Below are positions 26,823-35,635 of a stretch of DNA of 64,000 bases, piece after piece. How positions within the stretch are numbered: the first letter of the stretch is position 1; the number at the start of each line of letters is the position of its first letter. The notes under the pieces were generated by a model. That model searched no databases, was not told the DNA's origin, and saw nothing but the letters and a program-made list of their open reading frames with translations. The position numbers and the translations under genes were made by a program. Source of the DNA: Marinobacter adhaerens HP15 (GTDB lineage Bacteria; Pseudomonadota; Gammaproteobacteria; Pseudomonadales; Oleiphilaceae); the NCBI RefSeq assembly GCF_000166295.1, contig NC_017506.1, positions 4,030,001-4,094,000 on the forward strand, written 5' to 3'.

Positions 26823-28133
26823 CTAGTGTAGTTTGAGTCGGGGTTGCATGGCACGGCTGATTTTATCCATCAGCCAGATAATCCCGGTGCGGAACATGCC
26901 GTGCAGGGCTACCTGATGCATCCGGTAGAGGGACAGGTAGAACATGCGGGCCACCTTGCCCTCGATGTACATGCTGCGGCCGGACAGGTTGCCCATCAGA
27001 TTGCCGACGGTGGTGTAGCGGCTGAAATTGATCAGCGAACCGTGGTCGTTGTAGACGAAGGGCACCGCCTCGCCATTGTCCAGGCGGTTGCAGAGGGTCT
27101 TGAACAGGGTGTCTGCCTGCTGGTGCGCAGCCTGGGCCCGGGGGGGAACCGGCAGGTCGGAATCCGGTTGCGGACAGGCAGCGCAGTCGCCGAAGGCGAA
27201 GATATTGGCATCCTGGGTGGTTTGCAGGGTCTGTTCCACCACCAGTTGATTGCTCCGGTTCACCTCCAGACCTTCCAGCTCGGCCAGGAAGGCCGGGGCC
27301 TTGATGCCTGCTGCCCAGATGGTCATTTCCGAGGGTAATTCGGTGCCGTCTTTCATCACGACCGTACTGGGCCTGACTTCACTTACCGGCTGGCCGGTCA
27401 GCACTTTCACCCGCTGGTGTTCCAGCTCCCTGGTGGCCGCCGCAGACAGCCGGCCAGGAAGGGCGGGAAGAATGCGGTCGGCGGCCTCGATCACGGAAAT
27501 GGAAACGTCCGAGGGCTGAAGGTGGTTCATGCCGTACACCGGCAGCTCGCGGGACGCCAGTCGCAATTCTGCTGCCAGTTCCACACCGGTGGCACCCGCG
27601 CCGATGATGCTGATATTCAGGGTATGCTCAGCCCCCTGCAACGCCTCGTGATTCTTGCGCAGAAAGGCGTTGAGCATCAGGTTGTGAAAGCGCCGGGCCT
27701 GTTTGAGGCTGTCCAGAAACAGGCAGTTGTCCTGGGCGCCGGGCGTGCCAAAGTCGTTGGCGGTGCTGCCCACGGCAATCACCAGTGTGTCGTAGGGGAT
27801 ATGGCGTTCGGGAACGACCTCTGTGCCGTCGACATCGTGGAACGGGGCTATGACCACTTTCTTGCTATCGCGGTCCAGTCCGCTCATGCGGCCGAGCTGG
27901 AATTCGTAGTGGTGTTTGCGGGCATGGGCGCGGTAGTTGATCTCGTTCGCGCTGGCATCCAGGGAACCGGAGGCAACTTCGTGCAGCAGGGGTTTCCAGA
28001 CGTGGGTCAGACCGGAATCCACCAGCGTGATTCTGGCTTTTCCCTTTTTACCGAGTTTGTTGCCGAGGCTGGTAACAAGTTCGAGACCGCCGGCGCCACC
28101 GCCGACCACAACAATGTGATGAAGGTTATCCAT
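26823..28133 (-). CDS. ndh: Type II NADH:quinone oxidoreductase (NDH-2), 436 aa
   Basis: Single-subunit, non-proton-pumping NADH dehydrogenase of the inner-membrane inner face. The FAD-binding motif is VVVGGGAGGLELVTSLG at the N-terminus, the NADH-binding motif is IIGAGATGVELAAELRL near residue 170, and the FAD-contacting GDCAACP lies near 310. It closely resembles E. coli Ndh in sequence and length (WKPLLHEVASGSLD). A C-terminal amphipathic helix provides membrane attachment. The ATG at 28133 precedes the first beta strand. A long imperfect palindrome lies in its leader. Confidence 0.93.
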   Translation of the reverse strand: MDNLHHIVVVGGGAGGLELVTSLGNKLGKKGKARITLVDSGLTHVWKPLLHEVASGSLDASANEINYRAHARKHHYEFQLGRMSGLDRDSKKVVIAPFHDVDGTEVVPERHIPYDTLVIAVGSTANDFGTPGAQDNCLFLDSLKQARRFHNLMLNAFLRKNHEALQGAEHTLNISIIGAGATGVELAAELRLASRELPVYGMNHLQPSDVSISVIEAADRILPALPGRLSAAATRELEHQRVKVLTGQPVSEVRPSTVVMKDGTELPSEMTIWAAGIKAPAFLAELEGLEVNRSNQLVVEQTLQTTQDANIFAFGDCAACPQPDSDLPVPPRAQAAHQQADTLFKTLCNRLDNGEAVPFVYNDHGSLINFSRYTTVGNLMGNLSGRSMYIEGKVARMFYLSLYRMHQVALHGMFRTGIIWLMDKISRAMQPRLKLH

Positions 28134-28150
28134 ACCAATCAGACCTGTAA

Positions 28151-28199
28151 GTGAAGAGAGCCAAGCACTCTTCAGGCGAGAATGCTTGGCTGTCCTCAC
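28151..28199. repeat. Imperfect palindrome in the NDH-2 leader
   Basis: A 9-bp perfect inverted repeat (AGCCAAGCA at 28159-28167, TGCTTGGCT at 28183-28191) is extended outwards by GTGA/TCAC with mismatches. It lies about 20 bases upstream of the ndh start codon, so it could be an operator, an mRNA hairpin or a scattered REP-like element. Confidence 0.45.
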
Positions 28200-28379
28200 T
28201 CGGAACCAGACGAGAAGCCGGAATTCGATCGGGAAACAGGGCGGGGCCTGAGCCGGGCAATAATGTTAACGCGCCCGGACCCGTGGATACAATTCTACGG
28301 AAGTGCTGTTTCCTTCCGGCCTGGCGCTCGCGAACCTGTGGGTGGCGCGCTCGCCGGAGCCGCAGAAGGAAAAGCGGGT

Positions 28380-28985
28380 TTAATGTTGGGTGCGATACCC
28401 GTCCAGGATGGAGGCCATATCGTCACCAAGGTCTTTCATGGCTTGCGGATCCAGATTGCGTTCACCCATGGATCTCAGGCCCATGATCTGCGCCTGCAGG
28501 AGCCGGGCAAGTCGACGGCTGTCTACGGATTGCGCCAGCTCCCCTTTCACCCGAGCCTGCTCTACCAGGTCTGCAAGAGATCCCTCGATCGCGGCTAGAA
28601 TGCTGTTGGCCTGGTCCGCCAGGGCCGAATGCGTATTGCTGGATTCCAGCAGCGTTTTCACGATCATGCAGGCTCGTGAGGGTGCCGCGCTTCCGTCGCC
28701 GCAACTGCAGGCGATGCCGCGCAGATAGTCCTGAAGGCCGTCAACAATGGAATCAAAACCCTTGAGGTGAACGGCCAACTCCCGGCCGCCCTGTTCCGCA
28801 TAGGCGGCCAGTGCTTCTGAAAACAGACCGTCCTTGCTGCCAAACGTGGCGTAGATGCTGCCCGGCCGCATATCGAGGGCCTGCTCGATCTGCTTCATGG
28901 AGCTGCCGTGATAGCCCTTCTCCCAGAACAGGCCAACGGCCTTTTCCAGAGCGGTTTTTCGGTCATAGCGTGCGTGTCTGGCCAT
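28380..28985 (-). CDS. TetR-family transcriptional repressor, 201 aa
   Basis: TetR-type HTH in the first 50 residues (ALEKAVGLFWEKGYHGSSMK, then MRPGSIYATFGSKDGLF). The C-terminal ligand domain contains a CSCGDGSAAPSRAC stretch, similar to AcrR/YcdC-type regulators in which several Cys occur. It is divergent from an AhpD-like gene, and the 117-base gap holds three copies of a TTGAATG/GCTCAA half-site palindrome, very likely its operators. Ligand unknown; the AhpD-like target suggests an oxidative or thiol signal, which is inference. Confidence 0.9.
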   Translation of the reverse strand: MARHARYDRKTALEKAVGLFWEKGYHGSSMKQIEQALDMRPGSIYATFGSKDGLFSEALAAYAEQGGRELAVHLKGFDSIVDGLQDYLRGIACSCGDGSAAPSRACMIVKTLLESSNTHSALADQANSILAAIEGSLADLVEQARVKGELAQSVDSRRLARLLQAQIMGLRSMGERNLDPQAMKDLGDDMASILDGYRTQH

Positions 28986-29010
28986 AACAACAATTCACCA
29001 TCGTAGTGAT

Positions 29011-29088
29011 TTGAATGACCGCTCAATTATATATTGAATGATCGCTCAATAACAGTTAGCCTGAAGTATTAATTGAGCAAGCATTCAA
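29011..29088. promoter_or_regulatory. Three TetR operator copies
   Basis: Palindromic boxes at 29011-29026 (TTGAATGACCGCTCAA), 29034-29049 (TTGAATGATCGCTCAA) and, in inverted orientation, 29073-29088 (TTGAGCAAGCATTCAA). The first two are 23 bases centre to centre, the third 39 bases further. The third lies directly before the AAGGAG ribosome site of the AhpD-like gene. Confidence 0.75.
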
Positions 29089-29102
29089 TAAAGGAGTTGG
29101 CA

Positions 29103-29657
29103 ATGACAGATTTCCCCCTTCACGACAAAGACACGGCACCGGAGAAATCCAGACCATTGCTGGACAACTCGCTCAAGGCGTTCGGCATGATTCCTGGCCT
29201 GCATGCGGTCATGGCGGAGGCGCCGGGCATCCTTGAGGGTTACCAGCAACTGCATCAACTGGTGCTGGACAGCAGCTTTGACAATGATGAAAAGACCGTC
29301 GTCTGGCAGACCATCAACGTGGAAAACGCCTGTCATTACTGCGTTCCGGCCCATACCGGGATTGCCAAAATGATGGACGTGTCTGACGACATTACCAATG
29401 CACTGCGGGACGAAACGCCGCTGCCGAGCGACAAGCTCGAGGCGCTCAGAACCTTCACTCTCGCGGTCATGCGCAAACACGGCAATGTCAGCAAAGAGGA
29501 TCTGGTCGCGTTTTATGAAGCGGGCTACCAGCACCGCCAGGTACTGGAAGTGATTCTGGTATTGTCCCAGAAAGTCATGAGTAACTACGTCAACCACATT
29601 GCGGAGACGCCCGTTGATGAGCCGTTCAAGAAGTTTGAATGGCAGAAGAAGCAGTAA
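29103..29657 (+). CDS. AhpD-like carboxymuconolactone decarboxylase-family protein, 184 aa
   Basis: The AhpD/CMD fold is shown by the redox signature E-N-A-C-H-Y-C-V-P-A-H (CxxC plus downstream His) near residue 75. In the known family this works as a peroxidase or disulfide reductase using lipoyl or thiol partners. The rest is helical. The ATG at 29103 has AAGGAG at about 6 bases; the in-frame TTG at 29073 is inside an operator. Regulated by the divergent TetR. The physiological reductant is not evident. Confidence 0.85.
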   Translation: MTDFPLHDKDTAPEKSRPLLDNSLKAFGMIPGLHAVMAEAPGILEGYQQLHQLVLDSSFDNDEKTVVWQTINVENACHYCVPAHTGIAKMMDVSDDITNALRDETPLPSDKLEALRTFTLAVMRKHGNVSKEDLVAFYEAGYQHRQVLEVILVLSQKVMSNYVNHIAETPVDEPFKKFEWQKKQ

Positions 29658-29682
29658 GCCGGGCGTACGGCAACGGGACGGG

Positions 29683-31791
29683 TCAGCCCGCGTCCGTTGC
29701 CAGTATGTTCGGCTGTCTTGATCGTTTTTTGGTCTCGAGCCGCTTGTCGACGCACCGGGTGTCGTCCTCGAGAATAACGACGCATTCCAGGCACTGAATG
29801 CATTCGTCGTAATCGATCCGGCCATCCTTGCGAATGGCATTGATACCGCACTCATTCTTGCAGTGCTGGCAGGGGTTGCCACAGAGCTCAACCCGGTCCA
29901 GCCAGCTGAACAAGCGTAACCGGCCGAGCGCCGCGAGGCCTGCGCCCAGCGGGCACAGGTAGCGGCAGTAGAATTTGTGGATGAACATGCCGATCACAAG
30001 CAGGCCGACGGCGTAGAGAACGAAGGGCCAGGAGCGAACGAAAAACAGGGTTATGCTGGTTTTGAATGGTTCCACCTCCGCCATTTTTTCGGCGACGGTC
30101 AGGGAGTAGAAAGCGGTGCCCACCAGGGCCAGCAGGATCGGATATTTGAGTAGAATCAGGCGCCGGTGCCATTGCTCGGGCACTTTGATCTGGCGGAACT
30201 TCAGTTTCTCGCCAAGCCAGGCGGCCATTTCCTGCAGGGCCCCGAACGGGCAAAGCCAGCCACAGAAAAGGCCACGGCCCCAGATGAACAGGGTTATGAA
30301 TGTGTACACCCAGAGAATAAAGATGATCGGATCCAGCAGGAACACATTGAGAGAGAAACCGTCCCAGATCGCCAGGAACAGGGTGTAGATGTTAACCACC
30401 GAAAGCTGGCCCTGGGCGTAGAAGCCGATAAAGAACAGGGTGAAGAACAGAAATCCCCAGCGGAACCCGTGTACCAGCTTCGGGTTGCGGCTCAGGGTTT
30501 TCTGGCGGGCGAAGAACACGGTCAGAACGGTCAGGCCGATTACCAGCAGTGAAATCTGCCACCAACGTTCTTTCCAAAGGCCGATCCAGACCGGTTGACG
30601 GGTGTCCTCCGGGTTGGGAGCAACCTCGACGGTTTCGAACAGTTCTTCGTTGAACCGGACCGGGATATTCAGGGACGTGCGGTCCACCATCAGGTGATTG
30701 CGGGCCAGTTCTACGTTGAGCTTCAGATTGGCTTCCGCCCCGGGGTTGAAGCCGGCGTTACCGCCCACGCGGAACAGGTTTCCGGCATCGAATGACGGAA
30801 TGCCGGCCGCCCGGAAATCGAGATTCTGGTCCAGCAGGTTGAGGTCGCGCATTTCCACGGCAAGGTTGTTCTGGGTGAGCCCAACACGGTCCGGAGAGCT
30901 GCCAGGAACGAACTCGCGGGAAACGTGGGGAAAGGCGCCCCGGGACATGACGGCCAGAACCTGCGCGCCGTCATCCAGCCGTTGCATGAGGCGCTGGTAG
31001 CCATCGTCTCCGAGAAGGTTCCGTCCCACCATGGGCGAATTGATGTAGGCGAAGAAAAGCTCGGTAAAAGGTTCGCCGTCTGCGGGTTCGATGTCCATGG
31101 GGTAGTCTGAAAGAGGCCGGCCCAGCTCGGCCTCGATGGATTCGGCAGCAATCTGCCAGTGTCCGATGTAACCGCGATCCACCAGTTGCTGCCAGGACAT
31201 GGGCTGGTAGAAATCCGCTTTCGCCCGTGTGGGTGCGCTCTGGGCAAAGCCCTCGAGTTTCTTGCGGGCCACCTTGAGGGCTGAAGAGAGCACGGTGTCG
31301 TTGATGATCAGGACCGAAACCGTAGCTTTGCTGACACCGTCAAAGTGCACCACGTTGCCGTCGCTGGTTCGTCCGGAACGGCTGGAGTTGGAGGTGCTGA
31401 CAATAATCTGCTCTTGTAACGAATGCCCTTCGTATTGGTCTACAAAGTCGAACAGGGGGGCTTCGCCCAGGCCATGGAGAAAGACCGGCTCGTGGTGATT
31501 CAGCACCTTGATGCCGGTGAAACGCCCTTTGCTGTCGAGGCCGATCAGCATGCTGATCGGTTTGCCGGCAAAGCCCTGTAGGCGGCTATGGTCTGCGGTT
31601 TCGTAGGCATAGCCGAGCAGTTCCTGGAGTTGATACACCGGGTACACGGGAAAATCGGGCAGCTTGTCTTCAATGACCGTTGCCGAGGGAAACAACTCCT
31701 GAATCAGCGCCCGCTTGCTGTCTGACAGCTCGGCGTGAACCGGGGGCACTAAAAACAGACAGGCAAGAAGGAGCACGATGCGCCCTGCCAT
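29683..31791 (-). CDS. NosR/NirI-family flavoprotein with polyferredoxin domain, 702 aa
   Basis: Membrane-bound electron-transfer protein. A signal peptide is present (MAGRIVLLLACLFLVPPVHA), then a periplasmic FMN-binding domain with DGVSKATVS, the covalent-FMN threonine motif. Several membrane helices with two cytoplasmic CxxxCP motifs (CGWLCPFG, CRYLCPLG) follow, and the C-terminus is ferredoxin-like (CGNPCQHCKNEC, CIQCLEC). Size and order match NosR, which feeds nitrous-oxide reductase. No nos genes lie nearby, so the partner is unknown. The ATG at 31791 follows AGGAGT. It is divergent from yghU, 109 bases away. Confidence 0.87.
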   Translation of the reverse strand: MAGRIVLLLACLFLVPPVHAELSDSKRALIQELFPSATVIEDKLPDFPVYPVYQLQELLGYAYETADHSRLQGFAGKPISMLIGLDSKGRFTGIKVLNHHEPVFLHGLGEAPLFDFVDQYEGHSLQEQIIVSTSNSSRSGRTSDGNVVHFDGVSKATVSVLIINDTVLSSALKVARKKLEGFAQSAPTRAKADFYQPMSWQQLVDRGYIGHWQIAAESIEAELGRPLSDYPMDIEPADGEPFTELFFAYINSPMVGRNLLGDDGYQRLMQRLDDGAQVLAVMSRGAFPHVSREFVPGSSPDRVGLTQNNLAVEMRDLNLLDQNLDFRAAGIPSFDAGNLFRVGGNAGFNPGAEANLKLNVELARNHLMVDRTSLNIPVRFNEELFETVEVAPNPEDTRQPVWIGLWKERWWQISLLVIGLTVLTVFFARQKTLSRNPKLVHGFRWGFLFFTLFFIGFYAQGQLSVVNIYTLFLAIWDGFSLNVFLLDPIIFILWVYTFITLFIWGRGLFCGWLCPFGALQEMAAWLGEKLKFRQIKVPEQWHRRLILLKYPILLALVGTAFYSLTVAEKMAEVEPFKTSITLFFVRSWPFVLYAVGLLVIGMFIHKFYCRYLCPLGAGLAALGRLRLFSWLDRVELCGNPCQHCKNECGINAIRKDGRIDYDECIQCLECVVILEDDTRCVDKRLETKKRSRQPNILATDAG

Positions 31792-31900
31792 GGGGTACTC
31801 CTGTGGTTCTTTTTGTTTGAACTTCCATGCTAGAGTTTTCGGCCCCGGGCTCAATGCGACCTCGGAGCCAGCTGAATGCTACTTTGTGAGGAGAAATGCC

Positions 31901-32773
31901 ATGACCGACGCTACCTACACGCCACCCAAAGTCTGGAAATGGGACTCTGAGAGCGGAGGTCGGTTTGCAAGTATCAATCGCCCGATCGCCGGTCCGACCC
32001 ACGACAAGGCGCTACCGGTTGGCAAGCATCCGTTGCAGCTTTATTCGCTGGCGACGCCCAACGGCGTGAAAGTTACGGTGATGCTGGAGGAGCTGCTGGA
32101 GCTGGGTATCAAGGACGCCGAGTACGATGCCTGGCTCGTCAGGATTACCGAGGGCGATCAGTTTGGCAGCGGGTTTGTGGAGGTGAACCCCAACTCCAAG
32201 ATCCCGGCCATGGTGGACCACAGTGTCACCCCGTCAATCCGCCTGTTCGAATCCGGGTCCATCCTGCTTTACCTGGCGGAAAAATTCGGGGCGTTCCTGC
32301 CCAGTGACATCGCCGGACGCGCGGAGACCATGAACTGGCTGTTCTGGCAGATGGGCAGTGCGCCCATGCTCGGTGGCGGCTTCGGTCATTTCTATGCCTA
32401 CGCGCCGGAATACTACGAGTACCCGATCAACCGCTACACCATGGAAGTCAAGCGTCAGCTGGATGTGCTCGACCGGCAGCTGGCCAATAACCGCTACATC
32501 GCGGGCGATGAATACACCATCGCCGATATGGCGATCTGGCCCTGGTACGGCGCCCTGGTGAAAAACAAGGTGTATGACGCGGCCGAGTTCCTGGAAGCTC
32601 ACACCTACACCAACGTCATTCGCTGGGCGGATGAGATTGCCCAGCGCCCGGCGGTCAGGCGTGGCCGCATGGTCAACCGGGCCTGGGGTGAGCCGAGCAG
32701 CCAGCTGCACGAGCGTCACGACGCCAGTGATTTCGAGACCCAAACCCAGGACAAGATTGGTGACGGTGAATGA
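31901..32773 (+). CDS. yghU: Glutathione S-transferase family protein YghU, 290 aa
   Basis: YghU/YfcG-type nu-class disulfide-bond reductase that binds two glutathione molecules. An N-terminal YghU-specific extension (TYTPPKVWKWDSESGGRFAS) precedes a thioredoxin-like domain with NPNSKIPAM and ESGSILLYLAEKFG, then the helical C-terminal domain with YTIADMAIWPWYG. The ATG at 31901 has GAGGAG upstream; an open extension to 31778 overlaps the NosR-like promoter region and is not used. It overlaps the LOG gene by 4 bases (ATGA). Confidence 0.92.
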   Translation: MTDATYTPPKVWKWDSESGGRFASINRPIAGPTHDKALPVGKHPLQLYSLATPNGVKVTVMLEELLELGIKDAEYDAWLVRITEGDQFGSGFVEVNPNSKIPAMVDHSVTPSIRLFESGSILLYLAEKFGAFLPSDIAGRAETMNWLFWQMGSAPMLGGGFGHFYAYAPEYYEYPINRYTMEVKRQLDVLDRQLANNRYIAGDEYTIADMAIWPWYGALVKNKVYDAAEFLEAHTYTNVIRWADEIAQRPAVRRGRMVNRAWGEPSSQLHERHDASDFETQTQDKIGDGE

Positions 32774-33330
32774 AGGTCGCGGTCTATTGCGGCTCCCAGT
32801 CCGGAAATGATCCGCTTTACGCGGACAAGGCCCGGGAGTTGGGTGATTACTTCGGTCGTAATGGCATTGAGCTGGTGTTCGGTGGCGGCCACGTTGGCCT
32901 GATGGGTGTTGTGGCGGATGCGGTCCTGGCCGCGGGCGGCCGGGTCCACGGGGTCATCCCGGAGCATCTGCGGGACCGGGAGCTGGCCCACTCCGGCCTG
33001 ACCGAGCTGCATGTGGTCAAAAACATGCACGAGCGCAAGGCCCTGATGGCGGATCTGGCTGATGGTTTCGTTGCGCTGCCAGGCGGGATTGGCACCCTGG
33101 AAGAACTGTTTGAGGCCTGGACGTGGGGCCAGTTGGGGTTGCATCAGAAACCGTGTGCCATCTACAACGTCAGCGGGTTTTTTGACCCTTTGCTGGCAAT
33201 GGCAGAAAACATGGAACGTGCCGGTTTTTTGCAGCAGCAATACATCGACATGCTGATCCTGACTGACCAACCGGATCGCCTGCACAGGGCCTTCCGGGAC
33301 TATCAGAGCCCCGGAGAAAAATGGACCTGA
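32770..33330 (+). CDS. LOG family protein (nucleoside 5'-monophosphate phosphoribohydrolase), 186 aa
   Basis: LOG/TIGR00730-type enzyme, which removes the base from cytokinin or purine nucleotides. The Rossmann signature FGGGHVGLMGVVADAVL and the catalytic PGGIGTLEELFE (PGGxGTxxE) are intact. The ATGA overlap with yghU suggests co-expression. The bacterial role is often unclear, either nucleotide turnover or cytokinin-like base release. Confidence 0.9.
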   Translation: MKVAVYCGSQSGNDPLYADKARELGDYFGRNGIELVFGGGHVGLMGVVADAVLAAGGRVHGVIPEHLRDRELAHSGLTELHVVKNMHERKALMADLADGFVALPGGIGTLEELFEAWTWGQLGLHQKPCAIYNVSGFFDPLLAMAENMERAGFLQQQYIDMLILTDQPDRLHRAFRDYQSPGEKWT

Positions 33331-33361
33331 TCGTGCAGGGGCCCGGCTCAGTCGGGCCCTG

Positions 33362-33535
33362 TTACTGCTCGTTCTTGGCTTTCTGAATGGTTTCCAGCTT
33401 CTCGTGCAGCAGGGCCTCAAGCTTTATCAGCTTTTCGCGGTTTTCCTCATTTGGCCGATTAATGTACAGATCGACGTAGGTCTTGGTGACCTCGCTCAGT
33501 ACTGGATGCAGCTTTTTATAGTCTTCCTCGCTCAT
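33362..33535 (-). CDS. Small hypothetical protein, 57 aa
   Basis: Not recognised. Highly charged and helical (KLIKLEALLHEKLETIQKAK), probably a short coiled coil. The ATG at 33535 is chosen over a GTG at 33544; AAGGAG lies 9 bases before. It converges with the LOG gene across a GC-rich hairpin (about 33336-33361) without a T-run. Confidence 0.5.
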   Translation of the reverse strand: MSEEDYKKLHPVLSEVTKTYVDLYINRPNEENREKLIKLEALLHEKLETIQKAKNEQ

Positions 33536-33637
33536 GGTCAGCACTCCTTTCGGACATAGTGGATTCCATACCAGTAACTATGGATCATCCCCAATAATCA
33601 TCAAGGACGCAGATCAAGTCCGGGACGATTTTCCAGC

Positions 33638-34381
33638 TCACTCCATCCGGCTGACTTTCGCCATCAATCGACGCCAGTCTATTGGTAGCCGGTTCTCCAG
33701 TTCCTCCAGCACCGGGTCCTTCGGGTGCACCGACTGGAAGTGCTGTTTGCTGGCATAAACCACGGTGTTGTTACTTTTGCTTCGAAAGCCAAGAAGCACC
33801 GCAAAGTGCCTCTTGAGCCGCCGGAAGTAAGCCCCCTGGACATCCGGAGTCCGGTGGTAATTCAGCACCAGCCAGCCGTCCTCCGTGAGCACCCGGGCGC
33901 ACTCATCCACAAACTGTTTCTGGGCCTGTGCAGGGCTCATTCGGTCTGCGTTGTACAGATCGGCCAAAATCATATCCGTGCTCGCCTCCGGCAGCTTTTC
34001 CAGGGCATCCCGGGCATCGGCAATGGTGACCTGGAGGCGTTCACTGCCGGGCAGATCAAAAAATTCCCGGGCAGTGTCCAGTACCGCCTGGCGCAGTTCG
34101 ACGGCGTGTATCCGACACTCGGGATAAAGATGGTGAAAAGCGCCGGCCATCACGCCGCCGCCCAGGCCCAGAATGGTGACGTGGCGGGGGTTGGCAAAGA
34201 CCGCCGGCAGCATCATGGCCCGGTTGTACTCATGGACCGGCAGATAGGGAAATCGCCGATCAATCTTGCTTTGCTCGAACACCGAATTGAAGGTAAGCAC
34301 CCGGTGTTTGCGGTAATCGACCACCAGAATGCTGCCCAGGGCATCCCGGGTGTGGTGGATAATCTCGCCTTTGTTGAACAT
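33638..34381 (-). CDS. Spermidine-synthase-like methyltransferase-fold protein, 247 aa
   Basis: Rossmann methyltransferase/aminopropyltransferase fold with ILGLGGGVMAGAFHHLYP (nucleotide motif I), VELRQAVLD after it, and ADLYNADRMSPAQ where the polyamine synthases place their catalytic Asp region. The protein lacks the long N-terminal domain of true spermidine synthases but keeps the short beta-hairpin start. Annotated in many genomes as spermidine synthase; actual substrate uncertain. It begins 6 bases after the ankyrin gene on the same strand. Confidence 0.78.
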   Translation of the reverse strand: MFNKGEIIHHTRDALGSILVVDYRKHRVLTFNSVFEQSKIDRRFPYLPVHEYNRAMMLPAVFANPRHVTILGLGGGVMAGAFHHLYPECRIHAVELRQAVLDTAREFFDLPGSERLQVTIADARDALEKLPEASTDMILADLYNADRMSPAQAQKQFVDECARVLTEDGWLVLNYHRTPDVQGAYFRRLKRHFAVLLGFRSKSNNTVVYASKQHFQSVHPKDPVLEELENRLPIDWRRLMAKVSRME

Positions 34382-34387
34382 GCCGGC

Positions 34388-34720
34388 TTACCGGCCGGAT
34401 TCTTCGAACAGGCGCTTTACGCTTTCGGTTTTTGCCAGCGACAGAGCGGTATTGCCGTTGCTGTCCTTCGCTTCGCGATCGGCGCCTTTTCCCAGCAGCA
34501 GGCGTACCGTTTCCGGGTGGCCATGCTTGCTGGCCAGGATCAGCAGGGTCTCGCCCTCGCTGGTGCGCATGTTCACCGGGACGCCGGCATCAAGCATCAC
34601 GCTCAGAGGTCCGGCACCGCCGTTGCGGGCCAGTTCGAAAATACCCTGGGCGAAGGCAACCGCATCCTCGTCTTTCTGGTTCGCGGGTTGTTGCGGCTTG
34701 CCGGGCTTCTGTTGGCTCAT
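34388..34720 (-). CDS. Ankyrin-repeat protein, 110 aa
   Basis: Two to three ankyrin repeats: GVPVNMRTSEGETLLILASK, then HGHPETVRLLLGKGADREAK and DSNGNTALSLAKT. No signal peptide; a hydrophilic polyQ/P-like start. A protein-interaction module, probably cytoplasmic. It is co-transcribed with the spermidine-synthase-like gene (6-base gap). Partner unknown. Confidence 0.85.
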   Translation of the reverse strand: MSQQKPGKPQQPANQKDEDAVAFAQGIFELARNGGAGPLSVMLDAGVPVNMRTSEGETLLILASKHGHPETVRLLLGKGADREAKDSNGNTALSLAKTESVKRLFEESGR

Positions 34721-34834
34721 CGGGGCTCCGTGGTCAGTTCAATCGATTTTGTGTTAAAAACGTATTATCACAGAATGAGACTGTCCCAGACACAGTCAAT
34801 GAGCCCAAGGCTAAAAACGACAGGAGGCAACGCC

Positions 34835-35458
34835 GTGAAACTACAGGTTGAAGGCATCGAAGAAGGCCAGCCGATTCCCGAGAAATTCGCATTCGGGGTA
34901 TACAGTGAAGATGACCACATGAGCTTCGGTCCCAACCGGAACCCCGAAATTGTCTGGGACGGTGCGCCCGAGGGCACGAAAAGCTTCGTGGTGATGATGT
35001 TTGATCCGGATGTGCCCAGCGTTGCGGATGATGTAAACCAGGAAGGCAAGACGGTTTCCAGGGACATCCCGAGGGTCGATTTTTTCCACTGGCTGCTGGT
35101 GGATGTGCCTGCCGGCACCACCCGGATTCCGGAAGGCGAAGACAGCGATGGCGTGATTCCCAAGGGCAAGGAGCCGGGGCCCGGTCCCATCGGTATCCGC
35201 GGCGTGAACAATTACACCCAGTTCCTGGCGGGCAATCCCGACATGAACGGCACCTACGCCGGGTACGATGGTCCCTGTCCGCCCTGGAACGATGAGATCA
35301 TCCATCACTACCACTTCGAGGTGCATGCACTGGATGTGGATACCCTTGCCCTGGATGGCGAGTTCGATGGTAACGATGTGCGCGAAGCCATGGCAGGCCA
35401 CGTACTGGCCAGCGCCCGGGTGACGGGTACCTACACCCTGAATCCGGACCTGCGCTAA
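34835..35458 (+). CDS. PEBP/YbhB family protein, 207 aa
   Basis: Phosphatidylethanolamine-binding-protein fold. The family core is seen in FVVMMFDPDVPS, FFHWLLVDVPAGT, the central GPCPPWNDEIIHHYHFEVHALD and the closing HVLASARVTGTYTL. The start is GTG 34835 with AGGAGG 7 bases upstream; a very long open frame extending back to 33725 is a shadow of the minus-strand genes. No signal peptide. Bacterial YbhB proteins have no firmly known role. Confidence 0.88.
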   Translation: MKLQVEGIEEGQPIPEKFAFGVYSEDDHMSFGPNRNPEIVWDGAPEGTKSFVVMMFDPDVPSVADDVNQEGKTVSRDIPRVDFFHWLLVDVPAGTTRIPEGEDSDGVIPKGKEPGPGPIGIRGVNNYTQFLAGNPDMNGTYAGYDGPCPPWNDEIIHHYHFEVHALDVDTLALDGEFDGNDVREAMAGHVLASARVTGTYTLNPDLR

Positions 35459-35484
35459 CGGATTCAGACACCGAGCAGTGATAT

Positions 35485-35509
35485 TCCGGTAACCCAATCG
35501 GTTACCGGA
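35485..35509 (+). repeat. Hairpin after the PEBP gene
   Basis: Perfect 10-bp inverted repeat TCCGGTAACC / GGTTACCGGA with a 5-base loop, 27 bases after the stop codon. No T-run follows, so a weak or protein-assisted terminator at most. Confidence 0.4.
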
Positions 35510-35635
35510 TAGCGATAGTTCCCTCCCCCTGATTCCTTTCTGAACGTCACAGAAGTGTCTTGTTGTTGTCATGTCCCCGTCACCCGGTCTTGCCAAGGTG
35601 TCAGCATCCGGAATGGTTGAAAGACGGGAGGCAAG

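Noticed and set aside
33336-33361. GC-rich hairpin between the LOG gene and the 57-aa gene as a terminator
   Set aside because: One bulged base and no T-run on either strand; not supported as a terminator.
33725-34834. Long open frame running into the PEBP gene, giving a 577-codon reading frame
   Set aside because: It lies opposite the spermidine-synthase-like and ankyrin genes and has no family similarity; the GTG at 34835 with AGGAGG is the real start.
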